Shown in pieces: positions 18,066 through 26,622 of a stretch of DNA of 64,000 bases (position 1 is the stretch's first letter; every line of letters starts with the position of its first letter). This DNA comes from a bacterium 1xD42-87 (GTDB lineage: Bacteria; Bacillota; Clostridia; Lachnospirales; Lachnospiraceae): contig RAYM01000013.1 of NCBI GenBank assembly GCA_003611805.1, positions 1-64,000 of the forward strand, given 5' to 3'. A program made the translations under genes and the position numbers. The notes below the pieces were generated by a model. That model was given only the letters and a program-made list of their open reading frames with translations. It ran no database searches and was not told the origin of the DNA.

Positions 18066-19355
18066 TTACGGCGCGGTTATTCCTTCGACCATGGAATCGA
18101 GCTGCTCTTGCAGACCCTTTTCTTCCGGGTTTCCGGCGGCCATATTTAAGGCAAATGCCGAGACCGGATCCCAGAAATTACCGCCAATGCGCTGCAGGCA
18201 GGAAAACTCTGACTGTTCAAGCAAGGCGGTGATGGCGGGGGAGTCCTGCACGTCGGCAGATGCGGCGGCTTTTGTGTTGGCCGGTCCCTGTCCGCGCATT
18301 TCAAAGCGGAGCTGCTGGTTTTTTTCGTTGGAAATCCATTCAGCCAGCCGCACGGCCCATGTGTGATGCTCGGAGTAAGCGTTGACGCCGATCAGCTTAT
18401 AGCCGGAAAAGGATGCCATCTGGATCTGTCTCTCCGCGCAGGTGTAGGTGGGGAGCTTGGAAGCGCCATAGTCTGCGCCCCATGCTTCTTCCATAGCGAC
18501 TGCATTCCATACGCCGCTGACACCGGCGATCACGGAACCGTCCTGAACGCCTTCGAGGAAACCTTCTTCTACCGTGTTGAGAAAGGCCGGGCTTTCCGCA
18601 ATGGCGAGCATGGCATTGGCCACGTCTTCACCTTTGATATCGCCTTCTGTCTGATTCCAGGTGCAGAAGTTGGTGATGCCGTCACTGTTTAGTCCGACTT
18701 CCAGACCGGTGTTGCCGAAAAAGGAATAGACATACCATGCGGAAGACCAGTCCATGGTAATTTTCTTTCCGTTTTCTTCTGCAATCTGCAGCATACGGTC
18801 AAAGGTTTTAATGTCTTCCTGATTGAAAAACTGTTTGTTGTAATATAGAAAATAGCCGTTGTCAGCCGTTAAAGGATAGGCGTAGAGTGTGTTTCCCACA
18901 GAAGCGGCCTCCACGGCGCCGGGCAGATTTTCGGATTTGATGCGGTCTGCATTTTCGACCGGCTCCAGCGCACCGGCAGCTACGAGAGTATTTAACTGGT
19001 CATCCGCAAAAGCAAAGACGTCCGCTCCTGCTTCCAGATCCCCCATTAATACATCTTTACAGTTAGATTCGCTCTGGGCCGTAAATGTAATATGGAAATT
19101 GGCCTGCCCTTTGTATTCCGTCTGGAAGTCTTCAATAATTCTGGTTAACAGCGCTTCGTCTTCTTCACCGCCCCAGACAGTCAGTTCGACATCCCCATTA
19201 TCAGACAGGAGCTCTGTTTCGTCTGTGTCCTCAGCACTGTTTCGCAGTTTCGTATCGGCGTCGGTAATCTTGCTTTCTCTTTCTGGGCCGGCACATCCGG
19301 ACAGCGACGCAGCCAATATGGCAGTGATAAAAATGGCGTTGATTTTCTTTCTCAT
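18066..19355 (-). CDS. Solute-binding lipoprotein (sugar ABC type) paired with the chemoreceptor
   Basis: GGAGG placed 5 bases before ATG 19355 fixes the start. The 429-residue product starts with MRKKINAIF, a hydrophobic run and lipobox LSGCAG, then an Asp/Glu/Thr-rich linker and the two-lobed fold of extracellular family-1 solute-binding proteins (VELTVWGGEEDEALLTRIIEDFQTEY, then FVAYADDQ-like segments and a LIGVNAYSEH stretch). Its usual partners, two permeases and an ATPase, are absent here; the downstream gene is a chemoreceptor instead. It therefore probably works as a ligand carrier for chemotaxis, or serves a transporter encoded elsewhere. The ligand is likely a sugar or oligosaccharide by family, not by direct evidence. 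A strong promoter lies about 120 bases upstream. Confidence 0.85.
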   Translation of the reverse strand: MRKKINAIFITAILAASLSGCAGPERESKITDADTKLRNSAEDTDETELLSDNGDVELTVWGGEEDEALLTRIIEDFQTEYKGQANFHITFTAQSESNCKDVLMGDLEAGADVFAFADDQLNTLVAAGALEPVENADRIKSENLPGAVEAASVGNTLYAYPLTADNGYFLYYNKQFFNQEDIKTFDRMLQIAEENGKKITMDWSSAWYVYSFFGNTGLEVGLNSDGITNFCTWNQTEGDIKGEDVANAMLAIAESPAFLNTVEEGFLEGVQDGSVIAGVSGVWNAVAMEEAWGADYGASKLPTYTCAERQIQMASFSGYKLIGVNAYSEHHTWAVRLAEWISNEKNQQLRFEMRGQGPANTKAAASADVQDSPAITALLEQSEFSCLQRIGGNFWDPVSAFALNMAAGNPEEKGLQEQLDSMVEGITAP

Positions 19356-19474
19356 AGGTTCCTCCATGTCAGAGTATACGGCGATCCCTGATCAGCGCTG
19401 CGGAAAAAGGATACAGCGCCGCCGCCCCGCCTGTTTGCTTCGGGGAAGCTGTCAATACAGGATAGCCCGTGGAT

Positions 19475-19503
19475 ATTATAGCGTTTTTCCTTTTTTTCTT
19501 CAA
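19475..19503 (-). promoter_or_regulatory. Promoter of the binding-protein/chemoreceptor unit
   Basis: On the minus strand TTGAAG (19503-19498), a 17-base spacer and a perfect TATAAT (19480-19475) lie upstream of the lipoprotein gene. The untranslated leader of about 110 bases includes a small hairpin GCGCTG/CAGCGC (19395-19419). Confidence 0.75.
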
Positions 19504-19553
19504 TATTTTTTGATAATAATTTCATTGCTTTTCCTGACGAAATCTTTATTCGT

Positions 19554-19643
19554 ATGAGGGAAGCATTTAGAAACCTCAAGGCAGACGGAAAACTTCATTA
19601 CGGCATTGGGCCGTTTGACTATGGGGATTGGAGCGTATGGCTA
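19554..19643 (+). other. 29-codon open frame in the gap before the NUDIX gene; possible gene remnant
   Basis: The gap between the lipoprotein start (19355) and the NUDIX start (19738) holds the minus-strand promoter and this short plus-strand frame, whose end reads HYGIGPFDYGDWSVWL. The regular composition of that end looks like coding sequence, but there is no ribosome binding site and no recognised family. It may be the tail of a lost gene. Confidence 0.25.
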
Positions 19644-19737
19644 TAAAAAAGTAAATTATGGAAAATTGGATGTTTATGTGGTAATATGTAGAAGCAAAGA
19701 TAAAACCGAATTAAGAAGCTTGGAAGGAAAACGACCA

Positions 19738-20139
19738 ATGAAATCCATTCGCGTAGTTGCAGCCATTATCTGTGATGACATGGTCATCCCCAACCGAATC
19801 TTTGCCACAGCCAGGGGCTACGGCGAGTTCAAGGGGAAATGGGAGTTCCCGGGCGGAAAGATTGAGGCCGGAGAAACACCTCAGGAGGCTTTGCACAGGG
19901 AGATTCGAGAAGAACTTGATACGGAAATCACAGTGGGAGAACGAATTACTACCGTAGAATATGACTATCCTGCGTTTCATTTGTCCATGGACTGCTTTTG
20001 GGCGCAGGTGAAGGCAGGGGAGCTGGTGCTCAAGGAAGCGCAGGAAGCCAGATGGCTTACAGCAGACAAATTATATGATGTAGAGTGGCTTCCGGCGGAT
20101 TTGGGACTGATCGAGAAAATTAAGAAGGCGATCAGTTAA
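19738..20139 (+). CDS. NUDIX hydrolase, MutT/NudG-like nucleotide pyrophosphatase
   Basis: ATG 19738 with GGAAGGA upstream gives a 133-residue product that starts MKSIRVVAAIICDD, as usual for this family; the upstream open frame has no family features. The NUDIX box is complete: G40-x5-E46-x7-R54-E55-x-x-E58-E59 within GGKIEAGETP and REIREEL. Short MutT/NudG-type proteins of this size with KGKWEFPGGK hydrolyse oxidised or modified (d)NTPs, such as 8-oxo-dGTP or 5-methyl-dCTP, in the cytosol, and so protect DNA from mutation. It sits 30 bases before sbcD on the same strand and opens a run of DNA-maintenance genes. Substrate cannot be fixed by sequence alone. Confidence 0.9.
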   Translation: MKSIRVVAAIICDDMVIPNRIFATARGYGEFKGKWEFPGGKIEAGETPQEALHREIREELDTEITVGERITTVEYDYPAFHLSMDCFWAQVKAGELVLKEAQEARWLTADKLYDVEWLPADLGLIEKIKKAIS

Positions 20140-20169
20140 TGAAATAGTCTTGAAGCAGAAAGGGAAAAC

Positions 20170-21327
20170 ATGAAATTTCTACATTTGGGAGATTTGCATT
20201 TAGGGAAAACCCTGTTTGATTTTGATCTGGTCGAGGATCAGAGGTATATTCTCGACCAGATTCTTTGTATCGCAGAGAAAGAATCCGTAGACGGCGTGCT
20301 GATTGCCGGGGATGTGTATGATAAATCCGTTCCAAGCGAGGCGGCGACGAAGCTTTTGGATTATTTCCTGATGAAATTGGCGCAAAAGGAAATAAAGGTA
20401 TTTATGGTGAGCGGAAACCATGATTCGGACGATCGCCTGAATTACGGAAGTACGCTGTTTGCATCTAATCAGATATTCATATCTGCCGTCTTTGACGGTA
20501 CGCTTCACAGGCAGAGCTTTGCAGAAGAGGACACAAAGATCAACATCTATATGCTTCCGTTTGTAAAAGCTTCCCAGGTAAGACATTATTTCCCGGATGA
20601 AAAGATAGAAAGTTATGATGATGCGGTTCAAACCATTATCAGAAATACGGACATAAACAAGGGCAATAAGAATATTCTGGTGGCGCATCAGTTTGTTTCC
20701 GGGAAGGGAGAGGATCCTGCGCTTGCAGGGTCGGAAAGTGTTGGCACACAGAGCGTTGGCCTGGTTGAAAAAATCGGATATGACTGCTTTGATGATTTTG
20801 ACTATGTGGCGTTGGGTCATATCCACTCTCCGCAGAAGGTTGGAAGAGAAGAGATCAGATATGCAGGTTCGCCTCTCAAATATTCGCTGAGCGAAGCGAA
20901 TAATGAGAAGTCGGTTTCTCTGATCACGGTGTCGGCGGAGGAGAGGGTTAAGATAGAGCTTGTACCCTTAAAGCCGATGAGGAATGTAAGGCATATCAAG
21001 GGGACGCTGAAAGAGCTTTTGGATAAAAAGAATGTAAAAGCGCCGGAGGATTTTATTTATGCAACATTGACGGACGAGGATATCATCAATGATGCGATGG
21101 GCATATTCCAACAGGTATATCCGAATACGGTTCGGATTGACTACGACAATTCGCATACGAGAGAGATCGAACAGGTGGATATCAGCAAAATTGCCGAAAA
21201 TAAATCATTCCCGGAATTGATTGGAGATTTTTACAGGCTGATGTACGGTTGTGAAATTACGGAAGAAGAAATGGATGTTATGAGGACGGCGGCACGGGAA
21301 GCGGGGGTTATCAATGAAGCCGGTTAA
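20170..21327 (+). CDS. sbcD: SbcCD nuclease, subunit D
   Basis: The 385-residue protein carries the metallophosphatase motifs of Mre11/SbcD: GDLHLGK (residues 7-13), GDVYDKSVPS, SGNHDSDDR and ALGHIHSPQ, which bind two Mn ions. With SbcC it makes an ATP-driven complex that opens and cleaves DNA hairpins, cruciforms and blocked ends. The 3' end overlaps sbcC by 14 bases, so the subunits are co-translated. The start follows AGAAAGGGAAAAC. The length is normal and no active-site residue is missing. Confidence 0.95.
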   Translation: MKFLHLGDLHLGKTLFDFDLVEDQRYILDQILCIAEKESVDGVLIAGDVYDKSVPSEAATKLLDYFLMKLAQKEIKVFMVSGNHDSDDRLNYGSTLFASNQIFISAVFDGTLHRQSFAEEDTKINIYMLPFVKASQVRHYFPDEKIESYDDAVQTIIRNTDINKGNKNILVAHQFVSGKGEDPALAGSESVGTQSVGLVEKIGYDCFDDFDYVALGHIHSPQKVGREEIRYAGSPLKYSLSEANNEKSVSLITVSAEERVKIELVPLKPMRNVRHIKGTLKELLDKKNVKAPEDFIYATLTDEDIINDAMGIFQQVYPNTVRIDYDNSHTREIEQVDISKIAENKSFPELIGDFYRLMYGCEITEEEMDVMRTAAREAGVINEAG

Positions 21328-24300
21328 ACTGATCATAAGCGCAATAGGTCCCTATGCGGGGGAGTTACCGCCAATAGAGTTTGGCGACTTTGAAGAAAAG
21401 GGGCTGTTTTTGATAGCCGGGGATACCGGCGCGGGGAAGACGACGATATTTGACGCGATATGTTTTGCGTTATACGGAACGACCAGCGGAACGTACAGGG
21501 ATACGAAAAATTTGAGAAGTGAATACGCGAAAGATTCCGCGAAGAGCTATGTAGATTTTTATTTTACACATCAGGGGCGCGCATTTCACGTATGGCGGCA
21601 GCCCTCTTATGAAAGGCAGAAACAGCGCGGCTCCGGCGTGATCACAGAGAAGGAAAGGGCGGTTCTCTATGAGGAGGGACAGACACCGATAGAGGGTCTG
21701 ACACAGGTTAACAATGCGGTAAAGGAACTGCTGCACATTGATGAGAAACAGTTTAAACAGATTGTGATGATCGCGCAGGGAGAATTTTGGGATTTACTAA
21801 ATGCGAAAACTGACCAGAGAACAGAGATACTGCGCACAATCTTTTTGACAAGCGGTTACAAAAACATAGAATACAGACTGAAAGACCGGATGGATGCAAG
21901 CTGCAAGGTTAAAGCGAAGGCTGAGGACAGTATGATCCAGTATTTTCAGGATGTGGCGGCAAATGAAGGGGACGAGCTTTTCGACGAACTGGAAGAGCTT
22001 AAGGGCAGAGCCGGACGCTCCGGAAGCGCATGGAATCTGGATGAAATCTTAAGTTTGCTGGAACGTCTGACTTTGTCGGACAAAGAAAAATTAGAGCGCA
22101 TGAAAGGGGATTTGAAAAAGGCAGAGGCGGAGCTGGAGAAGAACAGGGAGGAGCTTGCGCTTGCAAAAACCAATAACGGTTTTATCGAAAAAAGGGATAA
22201 ACTGGAAAAGGAAAAAGCGGAGCTTGAAAACAGAAAGGCGGAGATGGACGAATTAAGTCTGCTTTTGGACAGACAAAAGAAAGCTACCCGCAATGTGTAT
22301 CCGTCTTATGCCATATGGACGAAAAAGTGTGATGAGGCAGCTTTGACCCTAAAGCGGATTACAAAAGCGGAATCTGATCTGGAGACGGCTGTGGCGAATG
22401 CCAAGAGGGCGGAAAGCGCACTTAATGACGCAAAAAAGCGGGAGCCTGAGGCTGATGAATGCAGGCAGACGATAAGCAGGATCGACGACGAGGAGCAGAA
22501 ATATCATCAGAAAGAGGAGCTTGCGGGAAAGCGGAAAGAACTGGAAGAACTCGATCAAAGGATCGGCACAGAAGAAGCGGAGTTAAAAGAATATGAGAAA
22601 TCCCTTACGGAAAAGATAGACGCCCTTAAGAAGACAGTTAAGGAATTAAAGGATAAGCCGACCGAGCTGGCAGGGGCACAAAACGAGGGTGAAAAGTTAG
22701 CGGCGCTTTTGGCGGATTTAGGTGTAGTCTTTGACGATCGGATTCCGAAAAGAGAAAAAAGGGCGAAGGAGCTTACAAGAAAACAGAAAGTGTTTTTAGA
22801 GGCGCGCGGCAAATACGATGAAGCGGTCGGCAGGAGAGAAGAAGCCGAGCGCATTCTCGAAGACAGCCGGGCGGGTATTTTGGCGAAAAAACTTGTAGAG
22901 GGTGAGAAATGCCCGGTGTGCGGGTCCGTGCATCATCCGGAGCCGGCAAAGCTTCAGGAGTCTTCGGTTTCGGAAGAGGATTTCAAAAAACTGCAGGAGG
23001 AAGAGACCGCGCTTCAGGAGAAAAAGAATACGGCAAATACGGAAGCGGAAAAGGCCAAGACATCGCTGGAGGAATGCGAGGAACAGCTCAGAATAGCGAT
23101 GCTGGACTGCGTGGAAAGCCCGCTTCTGGACATGGAGACGGCGGGAGTGTCACTCGAGGAACTGATCAGGGCAGCAGGGGAGGCAAAAACGCGGGTCGGA
23201 ACCATGTCAGAAGAAAATCATAAGAAATGTCTTTCTCTTGAAAAAGATTGCAGAACGCTCAGAAAAGCGGAGAAAGATTTGGAAACTGCGCAGGGGGACG
23301 AGACGGAAAAGCTCCATGCAAAAAGGGAGGAACTTGATGAAAACAGGCAGAGGGTGAATCGGGAGCTGACGGAAACAAAGACCATATTAAAGACTCTTGA
23401 GAATTTGTGTTTTTCGGACTGGGAAACGGCTAAGAAAAAGAGAAAACAGGCGGAGACGAAGAAAAACAGGATATTAGAGGATATCGCGAAAGCAGAGGAG
23501 GAAAAGAAAAAAGCCGATAACCATGTTGCCGCCGTCACGTCGGAGCTAAAGACGTGGAAGGGCAGTCTGGAACAGCAGGAAAATGATGAAGAAGCTTTCA
23601 GGAAGAAACTCGATCAGGAAGTCTGCGCAAACGGATTTTCTTTTGTAGAGGAGATGCTGACGTACGTTGTGAAGGAAGAAGATATTGCATCGTCGGATAA
23701 GGTGCTTGCCGAATATCATCAGGCTGCTGCGGCGAATGAAAAACAGCTGTCAGATGCCAGAGTGGATGCAGAAGGGAAAAAGAAGATAGATATCGAAGGA
23801 CTAAAGGCTGTATGCGACGGGCAGAGTGCAGAAGTGGATTTGATCAGGAAGAAATGTAACAATAACGAAAACAGGATAGCTGCGAATGAAGAGAAGCAAA
23901 AGAGGATTCTTGACAGGAGAGGAGAACTGGAAGAAGCGCAGAAAGAGAATGCGATCTGCCAGCGGCTTTACAATCTGGTCAAAGGCACAACCGGAAACGG
24001 AAAAATTACGCTGGAACAGTACATACAGGCGGCGGGATTTGACGGGATTATCGCTGCGGCAAACAGACGGCTGCTGCCGATGAGCGACGGGCAGTATGAG
24101 TTGTACCGGCAGGAGGATTCTCTTGGCAGGCGGAGCAATAATTTCCTTGACCTTGAAGTGCTGGACAATTATACGGGACACAGAAGACCTGTGGGCAATC
24201 TTTCCGGAGGGGAAAGTTTTAAGGCTTCATTGAGTCTCGCTCTGGGACTGTCGGATACCGTGTCGTCCAATTTTGGCGGCATACAGATGGACGCGCTCTT

Positions 24301-24496
24301 TGTAGATGAAGGCTTTGGCACTTTAGACCGGAAATCCATAGACAGCGCGATGGAAATTCTGGTGAACCTGACAGGAAGCAACAAGCTGGTGGGAATCATC
24401 AGCCACAGGGAGGAGCTTATGGAGAACATTCCACAGCAGATCAAGGTCAAAAAGGCAAAGGACGGGAGCCGGATTACCGTTGAGTGCGGAATATAG
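21314..24496 (+). CDS. sbcC: SbcCD nuclease, SMC-like ATPase subunit C
   Basis: A 1060-residue SMC-like protein. Walker A (AGDTGAGKTTIFDAI) is near residue 37. Two long coiled-coil arms rich in Glu, Lys and Ala meet at a zinc hook CPVC near 533 (EKCPVCGSVHHPE). The ABC signature LSGGESFKAS and Walker B ALFVDEGFGTLD lie at the C-terminal end. This is the complete Rad50/SbcC design. It bridges DNA ends and controls SbcD nuclease activity. It overlaps sbcD upstream; the Wadjet genes begin 98 bases downstream on the same strand. Confidence 0.95.
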   Translation: MKPVKLIISAIGPYAGELPPIEFGDFEEKGLFLIAGDTGAGKTTIFDAICFALYGTTSGTYRDTKNLRSEYAKDSAKSYVDFYFTHQGRAFHVWRQPSYERQKQRGSGVITEKERAVLYEEGQTPIEGLTQVNNAVKELLHIDEKQFKQIVMIAQGEFWDLLNAKTDQRTEILRTIFLTSGYKNIEYRLKDRMDASCKVKAKAEDSMIQYFQDVAANEGDELFDELEELKGRAGRSGSAWNLDEILSLLERLTLSDKEKLERMKGDLKKAEAELEKNREELALAKTNNGFIEKRDKLEKEKAELENRKAEMDELSLLLDRQKKATRNVYPSYAIWTKKCDEAALTLKRITKAESDLETAVANAKRAESALNDAKKREPEADECRQTISRIDDEEQKYHQKEELAGKRKELEELDQRIGTEEAELKEYEKSLTEKIDALKKTVKELKDKPTELAGAQNEGEKLAALLADLGVVFDDRIPKREKRAKELTRKQKVFLEARGKYDEAVGRREEAERILEDSRAGILAKKLVEGEKCPVCGSVHHPEPAKLQESSVSEEDFKKLQEEETALQEKKNTANTEAEKAKTSLEECEEQLRIAMLDCVESPLLDMETAGVSLEELIRAAGEAKTRVGTMSEENHKKCLSLEKDCRTLRKAEKDLETAQGDETEKLHAKREELDENRQRVNRELTETKTILKTLENLCFSDWETAKKKRKQAETKKNRILEDIAKAEEEKKKADNHVAAVTSELKTWKGSLEQQENDEEAFRKKLDQEVCANGFSFVEEMLTYVVKEEDIASSDKVLAEYHQAAAANEKQLSDARVDAEGKKKIDIEGLKAVCDGQSAEVDLIRKKCNNNENRIAANEEKQKRILDRRGELEEAQKENAICQRLYNLVKGTTGNGKITLEQYIQAAGFDGIIAAANRRLLPMSDGQYELYRQEDSLGRRSNNFLDLEVLDNYTGHRRPVGNLSGGESFKASLSLALGLSDTVSSNFGGIQMDALFVDEGFGTLDRKSIDSAMEILVNLTGSNKLVGIISHREELMENIPQQIKVKKAKDGSRITVECGI

Positions 24497-24594
24497 TGTG
24501 AAATACGGTGTTTTTCATTAGGATTTAAGTTACAATGGGGACGTGACATGATTTTTAGAGTGAAAGCGGGGCGCGGAAAGGGGTATAGTATCGC

Positions 24595-25971
24595 ATGAAA
24601 CGCCTATTCGATATTCTTCCAGCGGATTTCTTTAAGCCGCTTACAAGTAAATACCGGCAGGAATATGCGGATTGTATCATGCGGCTTTTCAATGCCTTCA
24701 AGCCGGAAATCTCCTATGGTGTGGGGCGTGAGATTGTGGTTAAGGAGCTGGCGGATTATTTTGAGGTCGATGATGTGGAGATGAGCTTTGATGATGAGAC
24801 TTTTGTGTCTGACGCGCGGGAGAAGGCAAACGGCGTTATTGCCATGTTGAAACGATGTGGCTGGATTGAGTATGAGCAGGAAGTGAATCATCAGATCAAT
24901 GTGGTGTTATGCGAATATGCCATTCCCGTTATCGAGAGCATGAACCGTGTGATCAGGGATGAGGAGGCGGAGTATCAGGGAATCATTTCCCAGATCCACG
25001 CGAGTCTGCAGAATGAGGAACTGTACACGAAGCCGTATGAGTTGATTATTAAGGGCGTGCTTGAAAATACGGAGCGTCTGCTGTCTGAACTGAAGAAACT
25101 AAACGCCAGCATCAAGCGCCATATGGACAGGCAGACCAATGATATGGGCGCGGATGAGATACTGGATCATTTTTTTGACTATCATCAGAATATTGGATCA
25201 AAGGCGTATCTGAGAATGAAAACAAGTGAAAATATTTCCTATTTCAGAACGGCGATTATTGAACGGATTGAGCGGATGATGGAGAGCCCGGAAATTATGG
25301 AGCGCGCGGTAGCCGGGTACATGGAGGTGGAGGAGACAGAGGATCCGGATCAGGCATATGATCAGGTGATTGGCATATTGATTGATATCAAGTCTTCTTT
25401 TTACCGTCTGGATGATATTATTGAGGAGATTGACCGAAAACATGCCCGTTACATGCGAAGCGCGGTGATGCGGGCGAGATTTCTTTTGGCTACGGGCAAC
25501 AATCTGGAGGGAAAGCTCTCTAAAATTCTGGACATGTATGTAAGAGAGCTAAATGACGAGATACAGCCGGATTTGGAGACCCTGTTTTCCCTGTATCCAC
25601 AGAGTTATGTTTCGCCGGAATCCCTTCAGACCATACCTGTCACCAAAAAACTCGGAACAGTCAGCAAATTTTCTGATGATGCAGGGATGAGCGAGGAGGA
25701 GCGGCAGCTATACAAAGAGGCTTTGAGAATGAAGAACCGCAGCCGATTTTCCAGAAAAAATATCAACGAGTATGTGGCGAATTTATTGGATGGCCGGGAT
25801 GAGCTGCCGGTTACCGAAGTGCCTGTGGCATCCCGCAGAGATTTGATCCGCATTATCTATATCAGTATCTATGCGGGCAATCGTTCCAACAACTATACAA
25901 TCAAAAGAAGCGGAAGGCAAGTGGAGATGCAGGGGTATTCTCTGCCGTATTTTGATATCCTGAGAAAGTAG
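24595..25971 (+). CDS. jetA: Wadjet anti-plasmid system subunit JetA (kleisin-like)
   Basis: The 458-residue protein starts MKRLFDILPADFFKPLTSKYR, the typical opening of the JetA family formerly called DUF5716. It is mostly helical, with winged-helix-like ends, and lacks catalytic motifs, as expected for the kleisin that links the two JetC heads. The gene is first of four in the order jetA-jetB-jetC-jetD, with jetB 9 bases downstream. Wadjet complexes extrude DNA loops and cut small circular DNA, so they block plasmids. Family type (I, II or III) is probably II by the JetA family, but I could not verify this. Confidence 0.9.
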   Translation: MKRLFDILPADFFKPLTSKYRQEYADCIMRLFNAFKPEISYGVGREIVVKELADYFEVDDVEMSFDDETFVSDAREKANGVIAMLKRCGWIEYEQEVNHQINVVLCEYAIPVIESMNRVIRDEEAEYQGIISQIHASLQNEELYTKPYELIIKGVLENTERLLSELKKLNASIKRHMDRQTNDMGADEILDHFFDYHQNIGSKAYLRMKTSENISYFRTAIIERIERMMESPEIMERAVAGYMEVEETEDPDQAYDQVIGILIDIKSSFYRLDDIIEEIDRKHARYMRSAVMRARFLLATGNNLEGKLSKILDMYVRELNDEIQPDLETLFSLYPQSYVSPESLQTIPVTKKLGTVSKFSDDAGMSEEERQLYKEALRMKNRSRFSRKNINEYVANLLDGRDELPVTEVPVASRRDLIRIIYISIYAGNRSNNYTIKRSGRQVEMQGYSLPYFDILRK

Positions 25972-25980
25972 AGTGAAACT

Positions 25981-26622
25981 ATGTTTGAAGAACTGATGGA
26001 GTCCGCAGCGCAGAAGGACAGGTTTCGTGTGGCGGCTAACAAACTGTTGAATCAGTGCTTTCTGCTGCGGAAGCGGGAGGACACAAAAAAAGAATATGTA
26101 TTTGTCAGGCAGAACCGGGAATTATTTTTTCCATTTTTCGATTTGCTGGGATATGACTTAAAGATCAACGAGGATCAGGGTGTGATTGGCATCGTGAATC
26201 AATTTGGCACGGGGCGTCTGCCGCTTGGGAAATATGAAAGTGTATTCCTTTTGATCCTGCGTATTCTGTATGTGGAAAAACGCAGGGAGCTTGGCACGTT
26301 CTCGGAGGAGGTGACGGCGCTCATGGAGGAAATCAGGGAAAAGTATGCGATGCTAAAGATCAAGGCAAAGCCTATGCTGGACAAGGGTACGGAGCGGCAT
26401 ATGATCAGCCTGTTTCGCAAGTATAACTTGATTCAGAATCTGGACAGTGATGTCAGTCAGCCGGATGCGCGGATTGTCATTTATCCGTCGATTATCATGG
26501 CGGTGGACGTGGAAGATATCAATGCTTACTATGCGATGACAGAGCAGAAGTTACGGGAGTATGCAGGAGGAAGCACGGATGGAGAATCAGAAGAAGATTT
26601 TGACGCGGGTGCAGTTGATTAA
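25981..26622 (+). CDS. jetB: Wadjet subunit JetB (KITE-like, DUF4194 type)
   Basis: A 213-residue helical protein with the features of DUF4194/MukE-like subunits: a winged-helix region near VRQNRELFFPFFDLLGYDL and a second near KGTERHMISLFRKYNLIQNL. JetB dimers bind the JetA kleisin and help position DNA on the JetC motor. It lies between jetA and jetC; its last 44 bases overlap the start of jetC, showing translational coupling. The acidic tail (ESEEDFDAGAVD) is encoded in that overlap. There is no enzyme motif. Confidence 0.88.
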   Translation: MFEELMESAAQKDRFRVAANKLLNQCFLLRKREDTKKEYVFVRQNRELFFPFFDLLGYDLKINEDQGVIGIVNQFGTGRLPLGKYESVFLLILRILYVEKRRELGTFSEEVTALMEEIREKYAMLKIKAKPMLDKGTERHMISLFRKYNLIQNLDSDVSQPDARIVIYPSIIMAVDVEDINAYYAMTEQKLREYAGGSTDGESEEDFDAGAVD

